DNA of 64,000 bases from Nigrospora sphaerica. Lineage: Eukaryota > Ascomycota > Sordariomycetes > Amphisphaeriales > Apiosporaceae. Positions 21,337 to 33,484 of the stretch are shown here, piece by piece. The first letter of the stretch is position 1, and each line of letters begins with the position of its first letter. The notes beneath the pieces were generated by a model, which saw nothing but the letters and a program-made list of their open reading frames with translations, was not told the DNA's origin and did not search any database. The stretch covers positions 3,224,001-3,288,000 of the forward strand of contig JAGVVL010000002.1 in NCBI GenBank assembly GCA_018287875.1, in the 5' to 3' direction. The translations under genes and the position numbers were made by a program.

Positions 21337-22621
21337 GGGTACGGAGGTCGTGCCCGGGGAAGCTAGGATTGGAAACCCCCCCTTCCCTCGTTTTCGGTCC
21401 CGGCAGACAGGCGAGAAACGCGGCTGTAGGGTAGAAAGAGGGATCGTCATGGGGGGGGATGCGAGGATGGAGTTGAACAAGATGGCGCAAATGAGCGAAT
21501 GCGAGAAGCCCTGCCGGCTTCCCCCCTCCCTCCCATCCCCTCCTCCAGCACTGCGACTGCCTCTCTATGTCATGTACTCGCATCAATGCAATCATGGACG
21601 CTGGGCAACCTGCCATCCACCACCGCCCCTCGAGACGAGACACCAACACGCAGCAGCTGGACAATACGCGCCCCCCCTGTGGCCCCGGTCCCCAAATCCC
21701 CGAAGGTTCACTTGCGGCGTGGCTAACCCACAAATCGGATGACCCCCCTGTCCCACCCAAGCGAGGCTGGTGATTGACTGCATCCGTATTTTGACAGCCC
21801 AGGCAGGGCCCAGCCGTTACACCGCATGGTTCGCGACGAGGCGCCGTCTTGTCTTTCCGACACCTCTATTGTGTCTCGCCCTACTCACCCTACTCTCACA
21901 CCCTGTCGAGTGGTTCACGCGCGAAAACAGCAACAACCCTCCTGGCCGCGGCTGTCGGTGGCGCCTTGACGCACGCGAACTGCCACAACGTCTCTCCTCG
22001 GTTGCGTCCCATGTGAAGAGAAAACCGCGCCACGCCCCGGTCTCTCGAGCGCCCGGCGCAACCTCGCCGTTGCATTTGCCAAGGTGGATGCGGCAGGGCG
22101 AGCACATACCATGGAGCACAATTGCCGAAGGTCCAGCCCCAGGCCCGGGCCGCCTGTTCGCTCTCCCCAGGCCGTTCGAGACTGCCTACCCGTCCAGAGC
22201 CGGGCTGCTCATCTCCCATGATGCCGCTGCCAATGAGACGTCACCATGACCCCAGGCCGCCGCCCTACCACGGCGACGGCAAAAGATCTGGAGCGGCTGT
22301 CTCGGACCATGATCGCCGCGTCAGCCAGGCATTGGCTGACGACCATGCCGTTCCCCGCTACGAAGACCAGACTAGCACGTGTGCGATGTGACATATCGGT
22401 GGAGGCTCGTTATACCATGAGTTAACAGCAGCCGAGGGGTGCCACGCCGAGTGGGCACTCAGCCATCCATCCCGCCCCTCCCCGAGCCGGCCGTAGCACA
22501 TGGCTTCATGCCTCCTCTCCTTCGCGAACCGAAGACGAAAATGAGATGGTAGATGGAGGCAAATAAGGAGACGAAGACGCAGAAGAAAAAGCAGCAGGAC
22601 TGCAAGCAAAGGAAAAAGGGT

Positions 22622-22644
22622 GGCGGCGGCGGCGGCGGCGGCAG
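22622..22644 (+). repeat. GGC trinucleotide microsatellite
   Basis: Seven GGC units followed by GGCAGC, in non-coding sequence. Confidence 0.9.
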
Positions 22645-24769
22645 CACCCGTGAGCCGCAACGGTATAGGTTGCTTTTAAGAGCCACGTGATCACCGTTAC
22701 TGGCATAAAGTAGCTTTGAGGCGCACCAAGACGACCAACCGCGGAAGCGTAAGCACGTACGTGGCCAGGCAGGTTATGTACCGACAGCCCGACCCGGCCT
22801 TCCCTGTAGTTTGTATAGTAAGCCACGGAGCCCGCCGGATGTGTCGCATTCCCGTCAAGGAAGCGTACGCGGGGTGCAAGCCCTGCTCGTGGCCGGAGGA
22901 AAGTTCGCTTCTGGAGGGTTGGCTGCGTCTCGACTCCCTCCTGGCGACATGTGCGGGGCCGATCTCCTTCCTCTCACGGCGCAAGATTCGGCAATCGAAC
23001 CTCGCCCGAATGCACAAGTACAGATTGGTGAGTACTTACGCCGCTGCTTCTGCCACCCAGCCAGCCGTTTCGGCTCCACAGCCTAATTGGGGACCGCCGG
23101 CTCGTTGATGGGAATGCTTCAAGCGGCTTGGGATGCCACGTCGGCGATCCCTTTTGCGGGCGGTAGCCCTGGCAAGTTCGGAAACTCAGGGGGGCCAAGT
23201 GGGCGCTTTTTGCCGCCGCGAGCAGGAACTGGGTGGGTGAGTGTTCATCCGTTCTGCTGACCGGGAATAAGCCGTAGCCGACACGGTAGACACTAGTAGC
23301 CGAACAGTAAGTGGACTGACGAGACTGGATGTACCGTGTAGTCGTGGCTTTTAGATACAATTAGGTGAGCAGACCGTTCGCGACCGGCGCTGGCCCGGAG
23401 CGGCTTGGGACCACACAGTCAAGTTGCTCCCCGAGGCCTGGGGCCGGGTAGGTAAGGCTGGCCACCTTAGCATCCCTCCAGTCATGGATGGATAGGCCTC
23501 GCGTGTAGCTCGAGCTGCGAGAGAAGGCTCGCCAGCAAGTGCCGCGCTCTCCGCTGCTTGGACAGGGCAGGGCGACGTGTCCACTGCTCCACTCTGCCCA
23601 GGAAGCCGTAATGATGATAACAGGCAGGTCGTATCTAGGTTGTTGCCACCAGGTCGCCGACTTATGTCGTCGCGCACCACCAATTCAGGCAGTGACGGCA
23701 AAGGTTGCGAACGGAACCCAGAACTGGCGGTCCGGAGGGTCTGCCCGCGTGGCCAAGCCGGGGGGCCGGGTCGCTGCGGTATCGAGGCTGCAAGGCTTGT
23801 GGTCGCTGATTTCTTGGGAAGACGGGGGCTCTGGGTACCCAGCAAGTGGACGCCGGGTTGAGCGTTACGTAAGTACTTACCTCCTAGCCTAACGACTTAC
23901 ACGGAGGGACTCAATCACCATGGCCCGCGGAATATGCGTCAGGGGGTTTGCCAGAGGCGCGATGCAGCACGATGCGCATAAGCCACGGCCCTCGCGCGAG
24001 CGTCCGAACTTGCTTCGGTCCATGGGCCAAGCAGTCCAGTCCGTACGAGGAACGGCCGATGCAGAGGACCGCCAATACGATAGTTTGGATCGCACAAACC
24101 GCAGGAGCCCAGACCGAGCCGACCAGAAAGCCTCATGGGCAACGGCTTCTCGAAGTCTGCTCGTATCCCATTTGAGTTTGATCATCCCCGATCGACGCCG
24201 GAGCCCGAGCAGGGCAAAGTCGCGAGGGCTGCGGTGTTGCAGTGCATTTCCACGCCCCCCCTGGTCGGCGGCCAGGGTGTCGGTAGCCCTTGTGTGGTTC
24301 CGTCCACAGACGACCTGGACGGGCAGCCACAGCTCCTCGACGCGGCCTTGGTTTTGGCGATGGCACGGGAGGGTGTAGGCCTAAGCAGAGAGAGGTAGGG
24401 ATAGTTGGTCGGTTGCGGCAGGTAGCGACAGATTGGTTATTTGGATGCGACCGCCGATCCCCTGGCGCTCGCGCTGAGCCGACCCGGCGGCAGGCTGGAG
24501 ATGGCTTCGGCCGAGTACTGCCACTCTCTGCCATTCCCACTGTGCGCTAGTTCGCCTCGACTCGCGCCGGCTGGCCCACCGCATCTGCACGTGCCGTTCA
24601 GGTTGTTGCCGGAAGGAGTAGGTCCATGGGCTCGCCACGGAGAGCGCCAAGCTGCTAGAGAGGCAGCGAACCGAATGGGCACGAGCGAGCAGTGATGCTA
24701 TGTAGGGCAACCGAGGTGACCAAGTTCACAAGTTCCCACACTACGTACCGTGTGTGTGTTCGGTGTGCT

Positions 24770-24784
24770 GGGGGGGGGGGGGGG
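24770..24784 (+). repeat. Poly(G)15 homopolymer
   Basis: Uninterrupted run of 15 G, preceded by a short TG run (TGTGTGTGTT). Confidence 0.9.
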
Positions 24785-26154
24785 AAGCAAGGGAAGGGAG
24801 GAACAAGGGCGCACATCCATCCGTCCACTCGCCTGGCGGCAAGGACTCTGGGAACGAGGCAGTCGGCGGCTGAAGTCGGACAAAGCCGAGATTGTTGCAC
24901 TACCCGGCCCCCCCCCAGCGCGGGCATGGCTCACCCATCCCATGCCGTCCTATGTCATTACTGGCAGACTGGCTACATATGTACTTACTTGGGTACACGT
25001 TAGCTGGTTGCCGGTTGTTCAGGGGTGCTTTCGTCGCAGCCAGCCACGGCAGCTAAGGGGGGATCGCGTGCATATCCCATCCTTGGTCGTACCAAAGGGG
25101 AAAAACACAACAGGAACGGAAAACGGGCCTGTGACTGGGGGTGGAACCCACGGCCAGCAGTGACTGCACGCAGCCATGCGGTCTGAAACACGGAGGCCCT
25201 GGGGAGCGCAGCAGAAAAAGGGGACAATTCTAGAAAAGTTTCGGAAGCAAAGGGAATTGAAGGGTTTGGCCTGGCCGAGGATGATGGGCACGTGGGGGGT
25301 GTGACGTTGTGCAGCCGAAGGAGGTTGAACGTGTAGCATCTATGCAAAGTTCCGTCCCCTCAGAGGAAGGGCTCTAGGCCTCAGGAACAGCACCTGCCCC
25401 GTGCAGTTTACGGATGGATACCTGGACAATGGATGAGTACCGATGTGGGCTGGCGATTCCGTGCGAGGAGCGCCTAGGGAAAGAGCGTTCTCACAGGAAC
25501 GGGGGGGGCTCTTACGGGGAGGGGAAGCTTTTACCAGGCCGGGACACTGAAACCCGCCTCCATTCTTGTTGCGGATGCTGGCGGGTTCAGGTTCGGCTCG
25601 ATCAATCCGAAGCCCGTCCCACCCCCCAGTGGCCCAGCCCCGGGTCGCCGGCTCTCGTGATCTGGGTACTCCGTACCTCGGCGCCATTAGAAGGTAGCTT
25701 AGGTACATCCCTAGGTTAGGCCACTAAGGTGGTAAACGTGTGATTGATGGACGACAGCGGCAACCTCCTAACGCATACCCCATAATGCGACAGCAGCAGT
25801 AGCGGCGCCGCGGCACAAGACAGCGCAACCTCAGCATCCATGGAGGATCCAGGACACAGTGAGTCTTTTGCCCCCTGAATCCCGGGTGTTTGGCCGGACG
25901 CCCCGCATCCTACTGGGTACCCATCGGCACAAGAGGACTGCTGCTGGCCCTGCTTGTCTAATGTCCTTAAGGTTTGACTTCCGCCAGCCTGGGTGCGAAT
26001 GAAACGCACCGGCAACGGTCATGAAGCCTGGGTCGGGAGCCAGCTCCGTGCCTTCTGGGGCCTCCTGGCCCGGTATGGAGCCCGGGGGCCTGTCTGGGTC
26101 GGATTGCATTACGTGTGATTCCTTGTGGCCGCGCCGTCCGCCCATACGAAGGTT

Positions 26155-26169
26155 GGGGGGGGGGGGGGG
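26155..26169 (+). repeat. Poly(G)15 homopolymer
   Basis: Uninterrupted run of 15 G in the gene-free interval; an 11-C run lies about 135 bp further on at 26305. Confidence 0.9.
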
Positions 26170-29100
26170 TGCGTATGTCGCTGCACTGGCTGGCTGGCTG
26201 CTTGCCGGCCGGCAGGGCCCTCAATCACCTCATCAGCACCAACGTGGCCGGCACGCCCAGTCACGAACGAAGCTAGGAAATTATTTGCCATGGAGCCCAT
26301 CCATCCCCCCCCCCCGGCCATTTCTTTCTCATCCCATATGGGCCGTCCCAGCTGCACGTCCGTCCGGTCCCTCCCTTGTGGTCATCCGCGCATCCTCTCC
26401 ACTAGCCGCGAGCGACATGAGGCCAGCCGGCCTCTCGGCTGATTGAGGGCATCACACCTCCTCCGTGCAGTAGCACCCATCCACGCATGGACGAGGGTAC
26501 TCGGTACCTACTCCGTGCGCTGTTAAGCCGGGATGCATGGGAGACGGGCGGATCAGCGAACAAAAACACCCTCCCCCTTTCCCCCTGGTCAGATCCCATC
26601 CCCTGCTCCGAACCCACCCAACCCCCCTGAGCCGAGCTGGACTGTCACTTCGCGCTAGCGCCGATTCGGCAATGGACGGAGCAGACAGGAAAACAGTCGC
26701 AAGCGGTCGCGGGAACACGCAATATTGGTCGGAGCGCGCTCCGGCTTGGCTGGGATCCCTCTGGGGCCAGAGAGGAGCAGCGTCCGCACGGCCACGAAAC
26801 TGGACGCCGGCCTTGGTGAAGGGCGCCCAAAACATGACACAGCGTCCCGATTCATGGAGCACCCTGGCACCCCGAACTCGAGTCAGGCGTCATCCCAACT
26901 GGCCGGCTCAGCACTAGCCCCGTCTCCTTGCCCCTCGAGCCGCGGCAAGATCTGGCTGGGTTGGGGGATTCGAGATGGGTGCCGGACTACGCACGAGCGC
27001 TTGCTTGCTGCTGAGCAAGCTCGCCGGGGCTACTGATATCATTCGTATGCGCTACCCTACGGTACCTGAGGTTCGTGTACGTCCCAATACCTGCTACCCT
27101 GCCTGAAGTACCTCGCGGTTGTTGGTTAGCAGCGTGTGTGTGCGCGCATCAGGCACAACCCTCGTTGATCGCCTTCCTACTACCTCCTCTGGCGCATGAA
27201 CGTACGTGCCATCGTCCACCACGGCGAGATGGGCGGGAGACGATGCAATCACAGCCGAGTAATCCAATCTAACCTTACTGGCGTTGCATCCCATGTTACT
27301 TGGTCGCTCTGCTCCTACAAACCGCCCCTTCCACCTTCTACGGCCGGTATCCAGTTGTACAACCAGTTGCACGGTACATCATGTAGGTACATTACGTGTA
27401 AGTACGTAGTACCTACTCCCACCTCCATCCATGCTGGGAAGCTATCACTAAGTTGAATACACCAAGCTGCGTGCACATACAACCTTGCACATCCATACTT
27501 GACCTGCCCCAAGTACATCGATTATGTCCACATCAGGAAATCCCCCAACTCATGCCTTTGTGTGCCAGCACCCATGCTGGCCCCCCTTGGCGTCCACGCC
27601 CATGTTCGTGCCCACACCATCTGGGAGGCTAGGCTGGTGCGTACAGCGCCTCCTCTTCGGCTCGCCGGCCACTCCCAGGGACAGCATGTCATCCAGTCCG
27701 TCTGGGTTGTACATGGCGACTGTATGGCAGATGACAGCCCGAGCAAGGGGGGGAGGGTCGCTCTGGCGGGTCTGGAACAAACCAGGCTTAACGCGGCCAG
27801 ATCGGGGTGGGAGGTTGCGAAAAACGACGGGCCTCTTCGGCCTGGGCCACTGTTCCGGAGATCTCACGGGTGTGCCACAGATGATATGTGGGTGAGGTAC
27901 CTTGTTGCGACGGCGCCCCGCCCCTTTCGCGGCCCTCGCTGTGGAGGCACTCATTGCATCGCCCTCTCCCGCAGGCGGAATCCGAGAGAGCGCCGGCGTC
28001 GGCTGGCAGTGTGCATTCTGCGGGCGCGGCTGCGCCAATCCTCACTTTTCTCGGCGGCACGAGGGGTTCATTTCGCCGACGCTTTCTCGTCCCAGCATGT
28101 ACCTACCTACCCTACAGACCTACAGACCTAGCTTAGCTACTGTTGTACCTGGTCGACGCATGTCGAGATCGCGTCTTATCCATACACCGCAGCGCTTCCC
28201 CGCCGAGCGGTTCGACCGATTTCACCACCCATGCTACCGAGTCACCGAGGCACACTAAGCCCTGGCACCATCGGCCTGGCCCCGTCGGAGGAAAGGCCGA
28301 GAAAACGAGATGGGTGTCCAGGTTGCGCCGGCCAGCGACAGTGGGTTACCAGTACCTGGCCTGGTCGTATGGGTCGAAGGGGGGCCCGTCGGCTTCTGCA
28401 TTCTTCAAACCCTCACTACTCCGTCGACGTACATACAGCATGTATGCAGGTATGTACCTGGTTGTTGGCAGGGAGGGTCTCGCGGCACCGGCCTGCAATG
28501 TGACTCTGACAGGCTTGGGATCTCTCTCTTCATCTCGCCAAGTCGCTGGTCGTCGGTACATGCAACCTCCATAGGGCCGCTACCGGCCGGGCCTTGCGCA
28601 TCCGGCCCAGCAACCTAGGCAAGTCGCCAGCTGACGATGGCTTGCTGCACGGCGAGGCGCGGCCTTCACCGACAAAATGAAAACTCTCGCCTGGATCCCA
28701 GATGTCAGTATCAAGTGGGGTCGCGTGAGGCCCCGACGGAACATCCCACCCCTGCCCGGCCCCCATCCCCCTCCCTAAGGGCGAGGGCCAGCAGTTCAGT
28801 GCGCGTTGCCGGAAGGTCGCCCAGTTGCCGCAGTCCGCGAACGAGGTGAACGCTAAAGTCGGTGGGACCAGCCGTACGAACTACGTAGTAGCTAGTCGCG
28901 CCGCCTACTACGATTAGAACACGCCAGATGCGCCTCCACGGCGGCGGCTGCTGACCAAGAACACGGACGGGACTAGCAAGTCGTCAGTGTGTGGGCCAGA
29001 AAGCACACGGGTGGGATCCCAAGGGACACAAGGACCCAAAGGAAACGGGATCAGACGGACCCAACCCATGGCGTTGCGCCTCACCGGCCCCACGACTACG

Positions 29101-31594
29101 GCACTCCTAGTCGTATATACCCGCCGAGAGATATACCCAGACAGGCCAGGCGTCACATAGGAACAAGCTTCGCGCCGCCGCTCATGACTAGCCGCCCAGC
29201 CACGACGGCCGGTTTGCCTGTGGGCGCCCTACAGGTGCGGAAAAGGGAATTGAAGGGGAACGCCATGGAAGGTAGTCAACCGTCCGACCGGGCCACGCCC
29301 AAGGTTTGGAACAACGCTGCGTGCCGGCCGGTTCCCTGCCGCTCACCCCTCCCCTGAAATCCTTGCCTGTTGTCTGTCCCCTTGGCCAGCTTGGTTGTTT
29401 TTATTTCCCCCGGCCGAAATGTGTCTCGTCCCCCTTCTACCACCAAGACCCGTACGGACGAGGTGGATGAGGAAGTAGTTGCGCTACCGCCGACGCCCGG
29501 ACAAGCAATGCGTCACGTATTCCCTCCCATTACGTAGCCCGAAATAAGGTCCATAGGGAGGGGAACCGGGTAGGGACGGGCGGAAGGATGTGCTTTTTGG
29601 GCTGTCGGAGCCCTACCCTGACCCCTCGAGTTCGGCCTCCCCCGCTTGCGTGGGACTGGCCGATGGATCAGTACTGACGGGGACCAAAGAACGCCGTGCG
29701 AGGCCAAACCCACTGCACTCTCTGCCCGTCCGCCGAGGGAAAATAGCCAGTGACCATGGTGCAAATCACTTTGGGGGCCAAGGCAGGACGGTAGGACGTA
29801 AGCAAAGACAACGGTTCCGGGCATCACGGGTATCACGGCTATCTCGGGCGAGGTACAAGCTTCCGGGTATACCACCCAGGTAACATGGAAGAGGTAGGGC
29901 TGGTATAGGAAGGGTAGAGAAGGGGGGGGGGAAGAGGTATGGGACCTCAAGCTTTTTGGCCAACACCGCCGATCCGTCCTTTCACCTGCCGTTGTGCTGT
30001 GGGCTCGCGTAAGACGACTTGCACACCCGCGCTCTCCCCAACCTTGTTGGGGCGGTTGGATGCGCAAGCCCCGGAGTTGGATATCATCCCAAATGTCGCG
30101 ACGATGGGAACAATAGAATTATCTATATCTTTTCGGTCCAGACCATTCCTCCCAGGGGTTGCTCTGCCCACACATGGGGTTCCCGCCCCCTCCTTCGCCC
30201 TTCTCCCCTCCGGCCGGACAGCCACAGGCGGCATCTCGCCCCTTCCAAACCAAAGACGATACCGTGATACAGTCCCCCTTCTATAAGACCGATGCCTGAT
30301 CTTAGCACCGGCCCAGATCTGGTTGTGATTGCTTGGTGCGTAACATGCGGGCCTTGGCACTGCACTCGCTGGCCTGAGCCATGCCTGTCTGGTTCCGCGT
30401 CCGCAATCCACCCCTTCCTAGCTGTTCTCAGCACAGGTAGTTTTTGGTCGTGGTCCAGCAGCGAGCGCCCATCCGTCCACTCCTCCAACCCCGTCCATGC
30501 CCACGCCCCATGCCCATGCCCATGCAAGCTTCCCAGCCCTTGCTCGCGTCCCTGCCCATGCCCTTGCTACCCGCAAATGTCCCGACAGCTGCTCCAGCTC
30601 CCTCGCTCTCTCATTTTCCCCTTTGACGGCCGACAGAATGGGCGGGAGCCGTTTTTGTTTTCTGGCGGCCAAGCCCGTCTGCCCTATCATGCGTGCCTGG
30701 TCGTCGCAGGCGATGCGCAGGCTTAGGTAAGGGCCGCGCCCGTCCGCTAACCAGCAACCACCTTGGGGACGGCGAGGAGCCCGACAGGAGGTACGAGGCA
30801 GATTGTACCTGGGCGCCAAGGGTACATCCTCTCTGGCGTGGCCTGTCTTTTGCCCGTCTTGAGGGCATATCGACATACCTGTGCCTTGCCTCACTGCTCT
30901 TCCGCCCGGCTCGCCCGCTAGTCAAACTAGCCGGGTCCTCCTGGGGGACGAGGGCGTTCTTCGCGACTTTTTGTTTCCGACTTATACTTCCCATTCCGCC
31001 TGGCCCTGGGGGTCTATCTGGCCTACGGGAGCACATCCACACAGGCCCAGGTACCGACAGAATGGACCTGCCGCAGCGTTTCCGCGTGTGGGTGCGACTT
31101 AGTCGTCGTCAGTATACATCGCACCTAGGGATGTTACCGCGGATACACAAGCCGCTCGCTCAAACCACCTCTTGCCCGCCAAGCCGAACCGTTTGAGGGG
31201 GGGGGAGCTAGAGTCCGGCAGTGCACGTTTGGCCCTCGGAATTCCCACTCGGGACCCTTGCCTTGCCTTGGGCACAGCGCGCCAGCGCGCGCACGCAAAA
31301 TTTGATTGTTTGGCCCAGGAATGCACATCATATGCCCGAACCGGATTGGCTTCCCATGGCACGATGCCGATTCTAGTAGCAACGCAGACCTACGGGAACC
31401 GCGTACGCTTGCACCTGGCAACACACCTACCACACACACCCTCGCCCCCCCGAGGCTAGGCAATATACAGACAACGGCACGGTTCTTGGGCCCGTTGTGG
31501 AGGTATCTCCTCCAGGGGTCGTGGGCTTGGCCCCGAAACCAAAGCCAACCGGCTGCCACCCTCGCTCAGTTGACTGACTGGGGGCTGGGAAGAG

Positions 31595-31700
31595 GGAGAG
31601 AGAGAGAGAGTGTGTGTGTGTGTGTGTGTGAAAAGAGAGAAAGAGAGGAAGGGAGACGGAGAGAAAGACAGATATAGTAAGGGAAAGAGAGGGGAGAGGG
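31595..31700 (+). repeat. Compound AG/TG microsatellite with purine-rich flank
   Basis: An AG run (31595-31610) passes directly into ten TG units (31611-31630) and then a purine-rich tract of AGAGAAAGAGAGG words. It lies about 1.8 kb upstream of regulator 1. Confidence 0.9.
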
Positions 31701-31788
31701 TGTTATTAGGGTGAGCGTGAGTGAGTATGAGAATCACCAGAGTGGGATAGAGAGATAGAGAGATGGCAGAAACAACGCCAGCTGCTTG

Positions 31789-31838
31789 CTGCTGCTGTTG
31801 CTGCTACTACTACAACTACTACTGTTGTTGTTGTTGCA
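31789..31838 (+). repeat. GCT/ACT/GTT trinucleotide repeat
   Basis: Successive blocks of TGC, TAC and GTT triplets ending in TTGCAGG. The block structure suggests stepwise mutation of one original trinucleotide array. Confidence 0.85.
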
Positions 31839-32124
31839 GGGCGACGAGGATCATCAGGTCTGCCGTATACCTTCCTGGCGTCCTCAAACCGGACTAGACG
31901 GCATGTTTCCCCTCCACCCATCAAATTCGCCGCCCAGCAAACCAAGCACCACCCACCCACACGCAAACAAACAAAACACACTCCCTCCAACTCTATCTCT
32001 CACTTGCAATCTCACACACACGCATATACACATACATACAAGTGTACAGGCAAGACGAACGACAAGATGGACTGGGTGACAAGTGTGGTGTATCTGCCCC
32101 CTTCGCTTCCACCCGTCCTTTCGT

Positions 32125-32139
32125 CCCCCCCCCCCCCCC
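32125..32139 (+). repeat. Poly(C)15 homopolymer
   Basis: Uninterrupted run of 15 C, about 1.35 kb upstream of the start of regulator 1. Confidence 0.9.
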
Positions 32140-33098
32140 ACACTGTGCAGGGTTGAGCAAGGTGCCTGTAGTCGCCCCTAGCCCGGTCTCGAGTGAGGAC
32201 CCCGGCAGCGCTACTGGGGACGGATAGGTGTCAAGTCATTCGCGGCGCATCACCTTATTTACGAGGGTCAGCCGATTCGCCGTGTCGGCGCGGCCTCCTT
32301 GTGCTTACCAGGCCAGGGTCCGGGATTTCTTTAGTGACTTGTCCGAGGTTAGAACCAAGACGACCCACCTCCGCTCGAAACACATTAGTGAATTTGGTCT
32401 ATGAACATCACTCATAGCCCTGCTCGACGGCTCGCCCTTGGGCCCTGCAGGGATGCCCGTAGTAGGATTCGTCGTCCACCCCCTCCAGATTATATTTCCG
32501 AATTTCGCTGTGGTGCACGGAGAGCCCCGGGGCCTGGTCCCGGAGAGGCAGCTATGCAGATACAGATGGATGCTCGACTACCGCGATCGTCCGCCCCAAT
32601 GTCACCTCTTTCTTTCCTCACGTCACTGCCGCTGCTGGGGGGAGAGACGGCGACCGCTACTGCCACCCATTACTCCATAACTGCTACCGCGTGTGGCTAC
32701 TGACTAACCAACCTATTACCCGACTTTGCTTCCACTCTTACCCACACCACAATCAACACCACCATCACCTCTATTATTATTATTACCACTCCCTTCTCCT
32801 CTCCCACCGTAACTCGTCTTTCCGAAAGAGCCTCTCTCGTCTTTATGCACGTCAACTGAGCCACGCCGCTGCCGCACATCCCCCCCTTCCCCCTCCCATC
32901 GTTGCCAACTATACGGCGCCTGCGACACCTTCCCGACGTCCGCCGGCTTCCCGATTAGGCAACCCATCTCTTGCGGACCTGCTGGGGTTGCGGTGCCGCT
33001 GTATGACCATCATCAACTAACACCAAACCCGCCGCGAGTGATGCTGAGCGGTAGACGTGCCGCCTGCCATCCAGCATCCCTACTACTACTCCTACTAC

Positions 33099-33104
33099 TA
33101 TAAA
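33099..33104 (+). promoter_or_regulatory. TATA-like element upstream of regulator 1
   Basis: TATAAA inside a TACTACTAC-rich, pyrimidine-rich stretch, 386 bp before the start codon at 33485. It suits a core promoter, but similar words occur by chance and no transcript start is known. Confidence 0.3.
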
Positions 33105-33484
33105 CGGCCGCCCGCACCGGCCGTTGGAAGCCGCCGAACAGCAGCCGGGCTTGGCCAGTTGGAGTATTTGCGGGAAGGCGTGAGGCCATAACGGGAGTGA
33201 AGTAGCACAGCGCTGCAACGCTACGAGTCATCCCCACGGCCGTTCATCCCCTCGACGAAACCGCGGGAGGGACTATTTCGACGGTCTCGGCTTCCTTTGG
33301 CGCTGGCACGAGCGCCGACCCTCCTGCTCTTCAAATAGTGAGCGCCGCCTCCCGGGTAAACACGTCAGCGTAGCGTCTTGTTGCAAGGCGGGCCAGGCAC
33401 AACAGAAACCCACCGGGGAGTCCGTGGGAACGTTACCTAACTTGCGCGCGGTGGACTACGGAAGAGCTAGGTTGTCTGTCCGCT

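Larger units (their letters stand above)
14911..33484. other. 18.5 kb interval without supportable genes
   Basis: I read all frames here and found many open frames of 60-300 codons but none with a family motif, consistent splice joins or a normal amino-acid mix. Most are rich in Pro/Arg/Gly/Ser, as expected for chance frames in GC-rich DNA. The interval carries several 13-15 base G or C homopolymers, GGC/AGC/GTT triplet repeats, an AG/TG microsatellite and purine-rich tracts. Scattered TACCTA/AGGTAC words occur from about 17.7 to 28.5 kb. No tRNA, rRNA or transposase was seen. The last ~2 kb probably holds the promoter and leader of regulator 1. Non-coding RNA genes cannot be excluded by reading. 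Confidence 0.65.

Noticed and set aside
20852..21760. 302-codon minus-strand frame in the gene-free interval
   Set aside because: Composition is chance-like, it includes an alanine run from an AGC repeat, there is no motif, and nothing suggests splice joins to neighbours.
27980..28080. Possible zinc-finger-like peptide (WQCAFCGRGCANPHFSRRH)
   Set aside because: Cys/His spacing only loosely resembles a C2H2 finger, the hydrophobic core positions are absent, and the frame has no support on either side.
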